Assembly: GCA_029565915.1 (NCBI GenBank) | Contig: JAKQNG010000108.1 | Span: forward strand, 1 to 59,983 | Length of the DNA: 59,983 nt | From: Deltaproteobacteria bacterium | Lineage (GTDB): Bacteria; Myxococcota_A; Polyangia; JAAYKL01 | Direction of reading: 5' to 3' | In this document: positions 41,586 to 53,200 of the stretch, piece after piece | Layout: each line of letters starts with the position of its first letter | How positions within the stretch are numbered: the first letter of the stretch is position 1 | Program-made: the position numbers and the translations under genes | The notes under the pieces: model-generated | Databases searched by the model: none | Told to the model about the DNA's origin: nothing | What the model saw: only the letters and a program-made list of their open reading frames with translations

Positions 41586-41825
41586 ATGATTATCAGAGTT
41601 CTGGGGACCGGATGTCCGAAGTGTAGAAAGCTTTATGCGGAAGCAGAAAAAGCCATCGCCGTTTCCGGCGCGTCAGCCGGACTCGAAAAGGTGGAAGGCA
41701 TTGATGAGATCATGAGCTATGGCGTGATGATGACGCCCGCTCTGGTGATTGACGAAGAAGTAAAGGCCAGCGGCCGCATCCCCACGGCGGCGGAAATCAC
41801 TGCGTGGATCAAGGAGAAAGCATGA
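41586..41825 (+). CDS. Small thioredoxin-like protein, ArsE-like
   Basis: This 79-residue protein has a thioredoxin-like fold and a CPKC redox motif (GTGCPKCRKLYAEAEKA), with a cis-proline region in MMTPALVID. GGAGGTCAG precedes the ATG. Between arsP and arsF it fits ArsE of the arsEFG organoarsenical module described in Shewanella. Its role there is electron delivery for reducing the nitro group of phenylarsonates. A general redox partner for the operon is the alternative. Confidence 0.78.
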   Translation: MIIRVLGTGCPKCRKLYAEAEKAIAVSGASAGLEKVEGIDEIMSYGVMMTPALVIDEEVKASGRIPTAAEITAWIKEKA

Positions 41826-42325
41826 CCCGGAGAGCAAGAACGATTCTGTCCGCTTCCTTTGCACTGATGGCAATGGCATTCTGGGCCTGCAGTGAAGCGG
41901 CAGACGCGAAGAACGGTCCAGTAAAGAACGAATCAGTGACCGCAACCGCCCCCGGTGGCGACAATCCTGCAACGGAAAGGCCGGACCGGGTGACCGTATA
42001 CTATTTTCACAACACCCGTCGCTGTCCCACCTGCCTCGGCATTCAAAAAAACATCGAGGAGGCGATTGAGCAGCATTTTCAACAGGCCATCCAGGCGGGA
42101 ATGCTCTCCTTTGAGGCACTCAACATGGAGGAAGCGGCCAACCGATCGCTGGTCGAGCAGTTCCAGCTTTCCTTTGGCACAATGGTTGTTGCCGCGAAGG
42201 CAGAGGACCGGATTGTCAGGTGGGAAAATGCCGACAAGGTCTGGCAGTATGCCCACGAGCCGTCGAAGCTTCAGACCTACATCAGAGAAACCGTGTCCAC
42301 CCATGTGAAGATGGTGACGGAGTAA
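41822..42325 (+). CDS. arsF: ArsF-family lipoprotein or periplasmic redox protein
   Basis: This 167-residue protein has a signal peptide with a lipobox-like FWACSEA. The redox motif follows in YYFHNTRRCPTCLGIQKNIEE, which is the pattern of ArsF-family nitrophenyl compound nitroreductase subunits. It overlaps the arsE-like gene by four bases and lies three bases before arsG. The reaction, reducing nitroaromatic arsenicals, is known from the Shewanella homologues and inferred here. Confidence 0.83.
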   Translation: MTRRARTILSASFALMAMAFWACSEAADAKNGPVKNESVTATAPGGDNPATERPDRVTVYYFHNTRRCPTCLGIQKNIEEAIEQHFQQAIQAGMLSFEALNMEEAANRSLVEQFQLSFGTMVVAAKAEDRIVRWENADKVWQYAHEPSKLQTYIRETVSTHVKMVTE

Positions 42326-42328
42326 TCG

Positions 42329-43027
42329 ATGGATTCATTTTCTATCGCAACGGGCACCGCCCTGTGGCTCGGCATTCTGACCTCCATCAGCCCGTGTCCG
42401 CTGGCGACAAATATCGCGGCGGTATCCTACATCGGCAAGCGGGTCGGGCGGCCCTCCATGGTGCTGTTATCCGGACTCCTGTATACGCTGGGGCGAACTC
42501 TCAGTTACTTTGTTGTGGCCTTCATCGTTGTCAAAGGCCTCACTTCGGTTCCGGCGGTTTCCATGTTTCTGCAGAGCCGGATGAATCAATTTCTGGGTCC
42601 CATTCTGCTCGTCGTCGGCGTGTTGCTGCTGGATTTCATTCCCTGGCCCTGGAACGGTGGCGGACGCGGCGTTTCATCCAGCCTGCAGGCGAGGGTGGAC
42701 AGGATGGGCATCTTCGGCGCTGGTCTGCTGGGTCTTCTGTTCGCATTGACCTTCTGCCCGCTATCCGCGGCGCTGTTTTTCGGAAGCCTCGTTCCACTGG
42801 CCGTCAGGTACGAGTCGAGCATTCTGCTGCCCGGACTATACGGCGTCGGGACCGCGCTGCCCGTGGTGTTATTTTCGTTGATTCTCGCGTTTTCCGCCCA
42901 TCGGGTTTCAAAAGCCTTCAACGCCCTGACCCGCGTCGAGCCGTGGATGCGGCGCATCACCGCGGCCATCTTCATCGGTGTGGGCGGCTGGTTCAGTCTC
43001 ATCTATCTGTTCGAAGTGCCGCTGTGA
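42329..43027 (+). CDS. arsG: ArsG-family aromatic arsenical efflux permease
   Basis: This 232-residue inner-membrane protein is a CcdA/DsbD-like permease with six helices. TSISPCPLATNIAAVSYIG and FALTFCPLSAALFFG each contain the conserved cysteine and proline of this fold. The ArsG family exports aminophenylarsenicals made by ArsEF. It is the last gene of the operon. The next gene begins 61 bases further, probably with its own promoter. Confidence 0.85.
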   Translation: MDSFSIATGTALWLGILTSISPCPLATNIAAVSYIGKRVGRPSMVLLSGLLYTLGRTLSYFVVAFIVVKGLTSVPAVSMFLQSRMNQFLGPILLVVGVLLLDFIPWPWNGGGRGVSSSLQARVDRMGIFGAGLLGLLFALTFCPLSAALFFGSLVPLAVRYESSILLPGLYGVGTALPVVLFSLILAFSAHRVSKAFNALTRVEPWMRRITAAIFIGVGGWFSLIYLFEVPL

Positions 43028-43088
43028 TGTTGTCTGCTATACTTTGATCGAGTTCGCATCCCTGGACATCGAAATAAAAGGAGCACAC

Positions 43089-43934
43089 ATGCGGGCGTAT
43101 CAATGGACTGTTCTGCTTGCGGGCATGCCTTTGTGGCTGCTGACGGGTTGCGGCAGCGCGGGCGCTCCGGTGGTGGAGACGACCGAAAAGGCAGGCTGCC
43201 ATTACGATGCCCAGTGCAAGGGCGACCGCCTCTGCGTGGCGCAGGTATGCGTGAGTCCGCAGTATGCTGCTGCTTATGAAGAAAAGATGATGAAGGAGGG
43301 CGGCGTCGCTCCGGAGGCAGCGCCGATCGCAATACCACCTGCACCGGAAGTGGCGGTTCATTCAACCGTCGGACCGGCGGTGGACGAAAAACCTGCGCCA
43401 GTTGAAAAATGGGATGCAGACAGCAGTTCAACGGATAAGCCGGTTTCGCTGTATACGCCGCCGCCATCCCAGATTCAGATGCAGTGTTCCCCGATGGAGA
43501 TTGCCCGGTGCATGAAACAATGTGAAGAAGGCGATGCGGTGTATTGCTATGCGGCGGCCAAGGCACAGGAAAACCTTCCCGGCGCATCCCAGAACGGTGA
43601 ACAGATTCTGCTGGCCTACACCCGGGCATGCGAGGGCGGATTCGGCGCGGCCTGCGTGAACATCGCGCGGATGCATTTTACGGGACAGCACGTAAAAAAA
43701 AGCGAAGCGACTGCCTTTTCGATGAACAAGGAGGCCTGTGCGAAAAACGATATGTATGGTTGCGCCAACGCAGGTCTCATGGCCGAGCGGGGCGTGGGCA
43801 CAAAAAAGAGCATGTCTGTCTCCCACGAGTATCGCACAAAAGCCTGCAGTCTCGGTCATGCGGATTCCTGTGCCGCCGTGGAAGCCGCCGAACAGCGGAT
43901 GAAAGAGGCGGATGCGGCCGCGGAGTGGTATTGA
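43089..43934 (+). CDS. Lipoprotein with Sel1-like cysteine repeats
   Basis: This 281-residue lipoprotein has lipobox LLTGCGSA. A short EGF-like or Kazal-like block, CHYDAQCKGDRLCVAQVC, is followed by a Pro/Ala spacer (about residues 70-135). A Sel1-type repeat region comes last, with CMKQCEEGDAVYCYAAA, ACEGGFGAACVNIARM, ACAKNDMYGCANAGLM, and ACSLGHADSCAAVE. The cysteine-pair Sel1 form recalls the HcpA family. It starts with AAAAGGAGCACAC before the ATG. It may be a surface or periplasmic interaction protein; no direct link to arsenic is visible. Confidence 0.78.
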   Translation: MRAYQWTVLLAGMPLWLLTGCGSAGAPVVETTEKAGCHYDAQCKGDRLCVAQVCVSPQYAAAYEEKMMKEGGVAPEAAPIAIPPAPEVAVHSTVGPAVDEKPAPVEKWDADSSSTDKPVSLYTPPPSQIQMQCSPMEIARCMKQCEEGDAVYCYAAAKAQENLPGASQNGEQILLAYTRACEGGFGAACVNIARMHFTGQHVKKSEATAFSMNKEACAKNDMYGCANAGLMAERGVGTKKSMSVSHEYRTKACSLGHADSCAAVEAAEQRMKEADAAAEWY

Positions 43935-43940
43935 CTTGCT

Positions 43941-45518
43941 TCAGCAGGAGGGCGGCGCAAACCGTTCGATGATCTTCAATCCCGCGTGGAGGCCGTCCAG
44001 GGCCGCACTGACAATGCCGCCGGCATAACCTGCCCCTTCTCCTGCCGGATACAGCCCGCTGCAAGAAACAGACTGCCGGGTCTCCTTGTCCCGGACAATC
44101 CGCACCGGCGAAGAGGCCCGCGATTCCGGGGCGATGGCCACGGCGCGATCCTGCAGGAAGCCCGGCAGCTGGCGGTGAAAGGCGGGAATGGCACGCCGGA
44201 GCTTTTCGGCAACGAAAGGCGGCAGTACCGTTTTCAGATCCACTGCACGAAGCCCGAACGCGTATCCCGACCCGGGCAACGTTCGATCCGTCTTTCCTTT
44301 GAGAAACAACGGCAGGGTCTGGGCGGGGGCCGTGTAATCGCTGCCTCCTCGCACGAAGCAGGCGGATTCCACCCTTCGAACAAAGGAGAGGCAGGACGAA
44401 AGATCCGTTCCACCGAAGACGTCCGGTTCCAGGGTCACCACCAGGCCGCTGGAAGAAAACCGTCCATTGCGGGCGTGCAGGGACATGCCGTTTACGCACA
44501 GGTTTCCGGGTTCGTTCACACTGGCCATGGTCCAGCCGCCGGGACACATGCAGAATGAAAACACCGGCACGCCATCCACCCGGGTGGTCAGTTTGTAATC
44601 CGCCGCGCCCAGGGAGGGATGGCCCGCACCGGCACCGAACTGCTGCTGGTCCAGCCATTCCTGCGGATGCTCGACCCGCACGCCCATCTGGAAGGGCTTG
44701 GGGGCCAGTGCCACGCCTGCGGCCTGCAGGGCACACCATGTGTCCCGCGCCGAATGGCCGGTGGCCATGACGACGATGCCGCTGTCCATGGGTCCATCGG
44801 TCGTCTGAACGCCAACCACCGCGCCGTCTGCGGTTCGCAGCCCGGTCATCCGCACGCCGGTGAGAATCCGTCCGCCCAGGGCTTCGATGCGGGCGGCCAG
44901 ACGGGTGACCACGAGCTGGAGATGATCCGTGCCGATGTGCGGTTTGGCGTCGGTCAGAATCTGTCCTGGCGCACCGCATTCCACCAGCAGGTCCAGAATG
45001 CTGCGGATAAACGGATGGGACAGGGAGGTGGTCAGTTTTCCGTCCGAGAACGTGCCGGCTCCTCCCAATCCGAACAGGGCATTGCACTCCTCGTTGACGA
45101 CCCGGGTGCGGGCGAATTCCGCGAGAGCCAGGTTACGGGCTGCCACATCGCCGCCCCGCTCCAGCACCAGCGGTCGATAACCGTGCCGGGCGAGGATCCA
45201 GGCGCAGAAGAGGCCGGCGGGACCCGCGCCGACCACAATGGGTGATCCGGGGACAGATTCTGTACCGATGGCAACATTCATCGTCGAAGCCTCCGGTACG
45301 GGAACCGCATCCGGACCGGACAGGGGCACAGCGCTGTCCACGTCCACGCTGTACACGATCATTGCGGGTTCCTTGCGCGCGTCAATGGATCGCCGGGCCA
45401 CACAAAGGTCGCTCAAGTCGTTGCGTCGGACGCCCAGTTGCAGCGCCGCCCGATCGGCCAGCGCTTCCGCCGTGTCCCGATCATAGCGGAGCCGCAGGCC
45501 GTTGACGCGATATCGCAT
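43941..45518 (-). CDS. COG2509-type FAD-dependent protein
   Basis: This 525-residue flavoprotein has a short N-terminal RNA-binding-like segment (about residues 1-60) and the dinucleotide motif VVGAGPAGLFCAWILARHG near residue 95. GGAGTFSDGKLTT and GAPGQILTDAKPHIGTD are typical of this uncharacterised family. A second FAD loop lies near the end in YPAGEGAGYAGGIVSAALDG. The family is widespread but lacks a proven substrate. It is in tandem with pgi, three bases after its stop, so the two genes are likely cotranscribed. Confidence 0.88.
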   Translation of the reverse strand: MRYRVNGLRLRYDRDTAEALADRAALQLGVRRNDLSDLCVARRSIDARKEPAMIVYSVDVDSAVPLSGPDAVPVPEASTMNVAIGTESVPGSPIVVGAGPAGLFCAWILARHGYRPLVLERGGDVAARNLALAEFARTRVVNEECNALFGLGGAGTFSDGKLTTSLSHPFIRSILDLLVECGAPGQILTDAKPHIGTDHLQLVVTRLAARIEALGGRILTGVRMTGLRTADGAVVGVQTTDGPMDSGIVVMATGHSARDTWCALQAAGVALAPKPFQMGVRVEHPQEWLDQQQFGAGAGHPSLGAADYKLTTRVDGVPVFSFCMCPGGWTMASVNEPGNLCVNGMSLHARNGRFSSSGLVVTLEPDVFGGTDLSSCLSFVRRVESACFVRGGSDYTAPAQTLPLFLKGKTDRTLPGSGYAFGLRAVDLKTVLPPFVAEKLRRAIPAFHRQLPGFLQDRAVAIAPESRASSPVRIVRDKETRQSVSCSGLYPAGEGAGYAGGIVSAALDGLHAGLKIIERFAPPSC

Positions 45519-45521
45519 CGA

Positions 45522-47234
<1,713 letters not shown>

Positions 47235-48332
47235 TTAATCAAGGGCGGGAGCTTCGATCTCGCGCACACTGCCCCACTTGTACAGCAGGCCGTCCGTGGC
47301 CACGTTGTCGCTGCGGAAATACACGGTGATGTTCGGCTTGCCGCTCTCAGACCCGTCCCGATCGGGTGCCGCCGTGAGCGCCATGGATGGCGAAACGCCC
47401 CCCGCACAGGCAGAAGCGCCGGCGCCGAAGGTTGTGCCGTCGTCGATGAACTCGATCAGCTTCACCCAGGTTCCGCCATCCGCACCGTCTGTTTCGTCAA
47501 TCCACATTTCCTGTTTCACCGTACCGTCGGGCAGGTCGTAGACGACGTGCTTGTGTCCGATCCACACGTTCTGCGGCATACCGCCGGACCAGTACACCTG
47601 ATGCATCACATACTCTGAATCCGGATGGTTTGTTTCCTTTTCGAAGTCGACATAGCCGTCGTAGCGCATGCGCGCACCGATGCCGCGGGTGTCGCACTTG
47701 TCAACATCCTCGTCGGCGGTGGTGCCGTGGTTGGTGCGCGCAAACGAGACCATCCCACCCCAGTTTGTGCCGCTGTCCGCCACGCGCATGAAATACATGG
47801 TGATCTCCACATTCCGCCACTGCCTTTCGAGAGCCGGATCGTGGACGTACATGCGCGGCACACTGCCCGAAATCTGCAGGATGCCATCTCCCTCCACGTC
47901 GTAGCTGCCGTTGCCGTGATCCGCGTCAAACCAGGGGTCGCCGGGATCTTCGTAGTTGAAGGTCCTGGGATTTGAATCCCACAGGGCTTCCCAGGACATC
48001 CCGTCGGCAACGGAGGGATACAGCCGCGTGATGCCGAATCCGTCCACTTCCTCCGTGTCAGTGTCGGTATCGGTGTCAGTATCGGTGTCAGTATCGGTGT
48101 CAGTATCGGTGTCAGTATCGGTGTCGGTATCGGTATCGCTGTCGCTGTCCGTGTCGCTGTCGCTGTCCGCATCGCTGTCGCTGTCCGCATCGCTGTCGGT
48201 GTCCGCATCCGTGTCGCCATCAGTGTCGCTGTCCGTGTCCGCATCTGAAGACGGACGGTCGGTCGTTGCCTGGCAGGCAGACAGCCCCAGGGCAAAGGCA
48301 CAGCAAGCGATCACGGTCGAAATGGTTTTCAT
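47235..48332 (-). CDS. Lipoprotein with Asp-rich linker and beta-sandwich-like domain
   Basis: This 365-residue lipoprotein has lipobox GLSACQA (Cys20) and an Asp-Ser/Thr linker from about residue 30 to 93. The mature domain (about 95-365) begins with [20 protein letters not shown]. It contains [24 protein letters not shown], and [16 protein letters not shown] strands, and ends [20 protein letters not shown]. This fits a concanavalin-like jelly-roll, as in carbohydrate-binding or polysaccharide-acting proteins, but I cannot name a family or active site. GAGGAG lies before the ATG. The linker is shared with the GH45-like lipoprotein at 0.1-1.4 kb. Confidence 0.68.
   Translation of the reverse strand: MKTISTVIACCAFALGLSACQATTDRPSSDADTDSDTDGDTDADTDSDADSDSDADSDSDTDSDSDTDTDTDTDTDTDTDTDTDTDTDTDTDTEEVDGFGITRLYPSVADGMSWEALWDSNPRTFNYEDPGDPWFDADHGNGSYDVEGDGILQISGSVPRMYVHDPALERQWRNVEITMYFMRVADSGTNWGGMVSFARTNHGTTADEDVDKCDTRGIGARMRYDGYVDFEKETNHPDSEYVMHQVYWSGGMPQNVWIGHKHVVYDLPDGTVKQEMWIDETDGADGGTWVKLIEFIDDGTTFGAGASACAGGVSPSMALTAAPDRDGSESGKPNITVYFRSDNVATDGLLYKWGSVREIEAPALD
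48055..48247. repeat. Perfect and imperfect 6/12-bp repeats encoding an Asp-Thr/Ser linker
   Basis: A 12-base unit, TCGGTGTCAGTA, repeats about five times nearly without change (about 48067-48126), then degrades into mixed hexamers. It encodes alternating Asp and Thr/Ser on the minus strand. The near identity of the 12-mer units suggests recent slippage. Confidence 0.9.
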
Positions 48333-48366
48333 GATGACACTCCTCTTGTTCCGACACGCCGGCGGC

Positions 48367-49410
48367 TCATCCGAAATGGACGGGATCCGCGGCGGCAAGG
48401 GCCGACTTCAGTTCTCCGTGGCCCGGGAGGCGTTCGAGCACCCGGCGCACCCGTAAAAAGGACTTTTCGACAAACGGCAGATACGACGGATCACCTTTTA
48501 CCCGGTCGATGAATACAAATCGCCCGCCGTCCTTCAGTTTGCGCTGTACCGTGATGATATCGAATTCATACTGCACCTCACCGCGGGGAATCCGCGTGCG
48601 GCGGGCATAGCGTTCGATGACCCTGGACTGCACGTCCGGCGGCAGGTCCACATAGGAATCGTTGAGGAGGGCCACCAGATCGTACACGCGAGGGCCCTGC
48701 AGTCCGTCCTGGAAGTCGATGATGGACAGATGCCGCGCCCGGGGCGTGGGCCCGGTGACCATCAGGTTGCGGGACTGGTAGTCCCGGTGCACGAACCCCC
48801 GGGGCAGCGCCGCGACTTCCCGCGCCAGCTCGTCAAAGGCCCCGTCCAGGGCTTCCCGCTCCGGCGTCGCCAGTGGTTGTCCCCGCAGCGCCTCGATGCC
48901 CCACTCCCGGTAGTGGTCGAGTTCCCACCGCAGCAGCGAAAAGTCGAATTCCCGCTCCTGTGCCTGACAGCCGGCCGGCACGGGCCACATGGACTGGTGC
49001 ATCCGGGCCAGCAGATCCGCCGCTTCCGCGTACCAGTCCTCCACTTCTTCCGCCGACCGCCCCGCGATCCGCGCATTCAGGGTTTCCACGCCCAGGTCTT
49101 CGAGCAGCACCGCGCCGTCCCGCACGGCATCCAGATACACCCGGGGCACCGGCAGTCCGCACGCGGCCATGGCCTTCTGCATATTGATGAACGGCAGTTC
49201 CCCGGGGACACTGCCGGCGGTCTGCTCATCGCTCTTCATGGCCTCGTCCGGCAGCTCCATCAACACCGCACTGGACGGCACACCGTCACCGGCGAGGTGC
49301 AGCCGACGATATCGACGACTGGACGCGCCCTTCTCCATTCCTTCTTCTTTTGTCAGTTCCGCCTGCGGACCGAAGGCCGCGCGCACCAGCTGCTGCGTAT
49401 CCAAATTCAC
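48367..49410 (-). CDS. AmgK-like aminoglycoside-phosphotransferase-fold sugar kinase
   Basis: This 347-residue protein has the APH kinase fold. The catalytic loop is [12 protein letters not shown], and the Mg site is [20 protein letters not shown]. These match AmgK-type anomeric MurNAc/GlcNAc kinases, which recycle cell-wall sugars with the nucleotidyltransferase MurU. No MurU gene is next to it. The start is GTG 49410 or TTG 49404; GGAGGTGAA fits the TTG better, since it overlaps the GTG. The substrate is inferred from similarity only. Confidence 0.72.
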   Translation of the reverse strand: MNLDTQQLVRAAFGPQAELTKEEGMEKGASSRRYRRLHLAGDGVPSSAVLMELPDEAMKSDEQTAGSVPGELPFINMQKAMAACGLPVPRVYLDAVRDGAVLLEDLGVETLNARIAGRSAEEVEDWYAEAADLLARMHQSMWPVPAGCQAQEREFDFSLLRWELDHYREWGIEALRGQPLATPEREALDGAFDELAREVAALPRGFVHRDYQSRNLMVTGPTPRARHLSIIDFQDGLQGPRVYDLVALLNDSYVDLPPDVQSRVIERYARRTRIPRGEVQYEFDIITVQRKLKDGGRFVFIDRVKGDPSYLPFVEKSFLRVRRVLERLPGHGELKSALAAADPVHFG

Positions 49411-49496
49411 CTCCCGCGCCGTTGCTTTCCAACCGGCACCTTCGAGTGTATGTAGAATGGCGTGGTATTTCCACTAAACAACAGGGGAATCCGCTT

Positions 49497-50114
49497 TTGA
49501 CCGATATCGGACAGACCATCGAACACCTGCTGGCCCATCTGGGTCTTCCGTCCCGACCGGATGCCGTCGCGGCCCTGTCCGCCTATGCGGAGGCCGTCTG
49601 CGACTGGAACCGACGGGTCAATCTGACCGGTGCGAAGGACATCCGGGCCTTTGTGGACGGCCCTCTCTTCGACGCGCTCACCGTGGCGCCGGTGGTGCAT
49701 CCCCGGGGAACCCTGGTGGACGTGGGGTCCGGCGGCGGGCTCCCGGGCGTGCCTCTGGCCATCCTGTATCCCTCCCTGGAGGTGACCCTGTCGGAGCCCC
49801 GGGGCAAGCGCGCCGACTTTCTCACCTTTGTGACGTCGCTCCTCCACCTCAGCGCGGCAGTCGTGCGGACCCAGGATCGGGAACTGCCGCCGGGGGCCTT
49901 CGACGGCGCGGTTGCCCAGGCCGTATTTCCTCCCGAACAGTGGATCCCACGGGGACGGCGCCTGTTGCGCAGCGGCGGATATCTGTATGTCCTGTCCAGC
50001 GCCCCCCTGGCGCCGGGCATGCTGCCCGCCTCCGTCTCCGCGGACGCATCGACACACTGGCGCAGGCCCCTGGATGACGCCCGACGGTTTGCGTTCCGGC
50101 TCGTGTGCCGATGA
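49497..50114 (+). CDS. rsmG: 16S rRNA m7G527 methyltransferase RsmG
   Basis: This 205-residue methyltransferase modifies G527 of 16S rRNA. The N-terminal AVCDWNRRVNLTGAKD and the SAM loop LVDVGSGGGLPGVPLAI are hallmarks, followed by EPRGKRADFLTFV. The C-terminal part is short and slightly divergent, with AQAVFPPEQW in place of the usual A-R-A-V/F block. The start is TTG 49497, seven bases after GGGGA. Longer in-frame starts lie on low-complexity sequence and have no ribosome site. Confidence 0.88.
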   Translation: MTDIGQTIEHLLAHLGLPSRPDAVAALSAYAEAVCDWNRRVNLTGAKDIRAFVDGPLFDALTVAPVVHPRGTLVDVGSGGGLPGVPLAILYPSLEVTLSEPRGKRADFLTFVTSLLHLSAAVVRTQDRELPPGAFDGAVAQAVFPPEQWIPRGRRLLRSGGYLYVLSSAPLAPGMLPASVSADASTHWRRPLDDARRFAFRLVCR

Positions 50115-50274
50115 CCGGAAATCGCCGTTGAAACAAATGTTCAGTACAGCCTCTCCGCCGTTTATTCCGTATACTTCCCTGCAGTTAATTCCGGACAATT
50201 CTTAACTCTTTTAACAGCTTGCTTTTCTGTTCGCGGGCACCTGTGAATCAACCGACGGAGGAGAGAGGGCAGAC

Positions 50275-53200
50275 ATGAGCACCAACGCAAACAAGGACAA
50301 TCTCGAAAAATCGTTCAGTGCGGCAACCGCGGCGGTGGAAAACGCGTGGGACAGCGAAGAAGCCTGGACCCACCTGGAAGAATTCTGTGACACCGCCGGC
50401 TACGAAGAAAAGGTGGCCAAGGTTTACCGGCGGGCCCTCGAAACCAAGCTGAGCGGAGATACTTTTGAAAAGGTGGCCCAGCGCGCCGTAGCCTTCTTCA
50501 ACGAGTGGTTCGGCGATTCACCCAGAGAAATCCAGTCTCTGCTCGGCCGCATCATCGAAATCGACGACGGCGCCCGTTGGGCCTTCAACCGCCTGACCGA
50601 GATCCTGTCCGCGGCCGGTGACTGGGACGGCCTGTTCAACATGTATGACAGCGCCCTGGCCCGCAGCCGCAGCGAAGAGCGCAAGAAAGAACTCCTCGAC
50701 GAGGCGGCAAGCATTGCGAGGGACATGGCCGATGCGCCGGATCGGGCGCTGGAATACCTGCTGGCGCTGCAGGATCTGGACCGGGGTAATCGGTCACGGA
50801 TGAGCACCATTGAACGGATGCTCGAAAAACGCGAACGATGGATGGACCTGATTGCCCTCTGGGAGGGCCAGCTCCCCGTCATGACGCCGGAGGAATCGCT
50901 GGAAACGCGACTCGCCATTGCCGACTGCCACATTGAAAAGACCCGGGAGTTCGAGGCAGCCCTGTTCGTGCTGAAGGACATCCTGATGGACCACCCCGGC
51001 CTGGATCGGGCCTGCGCACTCTGTCGGCGGCTGCTGGACAACAGCGATGTGCCCGCCGCCATGCGCCTGCGGGCCCTGGACCTGCTGCTGGTCAACTATC
51101 AGGCGGCGAACCGGCCCAACGACATGGTCTCGGCCCTGGAAACCGCCATCTCATTTGCCGATCCGGAGCATCGTTCGTCTCTGTTCCGCCGGGCAGGCAG
51201 CGCGCTGGCCATTCTCGGGCGGGATGTGGAGGCCATGGGTCACTATGCCGCTCTGCTGCAACAGGACCCGTCGGACGCGGAGGCCCAGAAACAGCTGCGC
51301 ATCCTGTCGTCGCGATCCAAGCGCTACGATCTGCGGGCGGAGGCCCTGCAGCAGGCCGCTCTGGCCACGTCGGACGACGCCATCCGGGTCAGTCACCTGT
51401 GCGACGCGGCGGAGCTGTACGTGGATCACCTGTCCAACACGGACAGCGCCGTGGAAATCTATTCACAGCTGCTGACCCTGCCCGACATCGATTCTTCCAC
51501 CGCCCTGAAGGTGGCCTATCGCCTTGATCAGCTGCTGGCCACCACGGAACAGGATGCGGAACGACTGCCCGTGCTGCAGCGCATTGCCGCCCTGGAACCC
51601 ACGGCGGTGGTGCGCCGAACCGTGCTGCAGGAGGCGGCGCGCCTCGCCCAGCAACTGGAGAACACGGCGGAAGCGCTGGAGTTCTGGAACGCCCTGCTGG
51701 CCCAGAACGAAAACGATCTGGAAGCGCTGAGTGCGGTGATTCACCTGCAGCAGCAGCAGGAGCACTGGGAAGACGTGGTACAGTTTCTTCTCCGGCGGTC
51801 CAAAGCGCCCGTGCTGCGGGAGCAGCGGCGCAGCGATCTCGTCCAGGTGGCGGGCATTCAGCTCAACTACCTGCAGGATCTGCCGGCGGCCATCGACACG
51901 TGGATTTCCATCTTTAACGAATACGGCCCCCGGGCAGATGCGGTGGAACAGCTCGACGATCTGCTGAGCCGCGCGGGTCGCTACAGCGAGCTGGCGGACC
52001 TGTTGCGGAGCGCCGCAGATGGCGAATGGGCGCGGGTGCAGCAGCTGCTGCTGCGACTGGGAGACATCTATGCAAAGGAGCGCAACGATCCGGCCGCCGG
52101 CCTCACCTGGTATGGAAATGTACTGGGCCTTCAGGCGGACAATCCGGCGGCCCTGGCCGCGGTGACGGCCCTGCTGGAGGTGGACACGGTGGCTCCGCAA
52201 GCGCTGGAAATCCTCGTCGCCGCCTGTCGCCGGACCGATGATATCCGCAGCCTGCTCGCCCTGACGGAGCGTCGCATCCGTCTGGAGACGGACGAACCGC
52301 GCCGCATCGAGGTGATGAAGGAGGCCGCCCGGCTGCAGAAGGATCGAGCGGGCAACAACGGCGAGGCCTTTGCGCTGCTCTGTGCGGTACTGCCCCTCTC
52401 CCCTTCCGACAGCTCGGTAGAATCGGATATTCTGGCGCTGGCGGATGGAGTGGATGGATGGGAGGAGGCGGCAAAGGCACTGGAATCGGCAGCCGCCGTC
52501 GCGGTGGATGCTTCCGCCCGGCAGGTGGAGCTGCTGCGGCACGCCGCGAAGATCCGCGAAGACCATCTGGCGGACTACGACGGTGCCCTGCAGGTCTGCG
52601 TGGAAATCCTGAAGAAGAAAAACAGCGATCCGGCGCTGATTTCGTCGGTCATCCGGTTGTCCGCCCGGGCCGGCGCCTGGGCGCGGGGCATGTACGCCCT
52701 GTTTCTCGGCATTGAGACCAGAGGCACCCTGGACGAGGACGGATTGCGGATACTGGAGTCGGCGGCGGCGGCGAAGGATGCATTTGCCGCCCTGTGCGCC
52801 TCCCTCGAAAACGCCATCGCGGAGACCAGGGGACTGCGCCCCGGGCTTGTGCGCGCCCTGGAAATGAAGCTCAGCAACTGGTACTTCGACCGGTGCAACG
52901 ACATCGGGCGGGCCACCGCGGCAGCGGAGCGGGCGGTGGCGGCGGATCCGGACGATCTGGAGGCCCGGCTCCACCTGGCCGTGTTTCAGAGTGATCGTCC
53001 GGGTCGCGCGTATCTGGAAAATCTCCGGGCCATCTACCGGTTGCAACAGGCCGGACTGGAGCCTCTGCTCAAGGCGGCGGAATCGGCGGTCAATTCCCTT
53101 GATGACTATGAGGAAACCAGAGGCCACGTGGTGTACCTGTTCGAGGAGGCGGCCCGACTGTGGCGACTGGGCACCGCCCTGCCGGCCGGACCTTCGGCGG

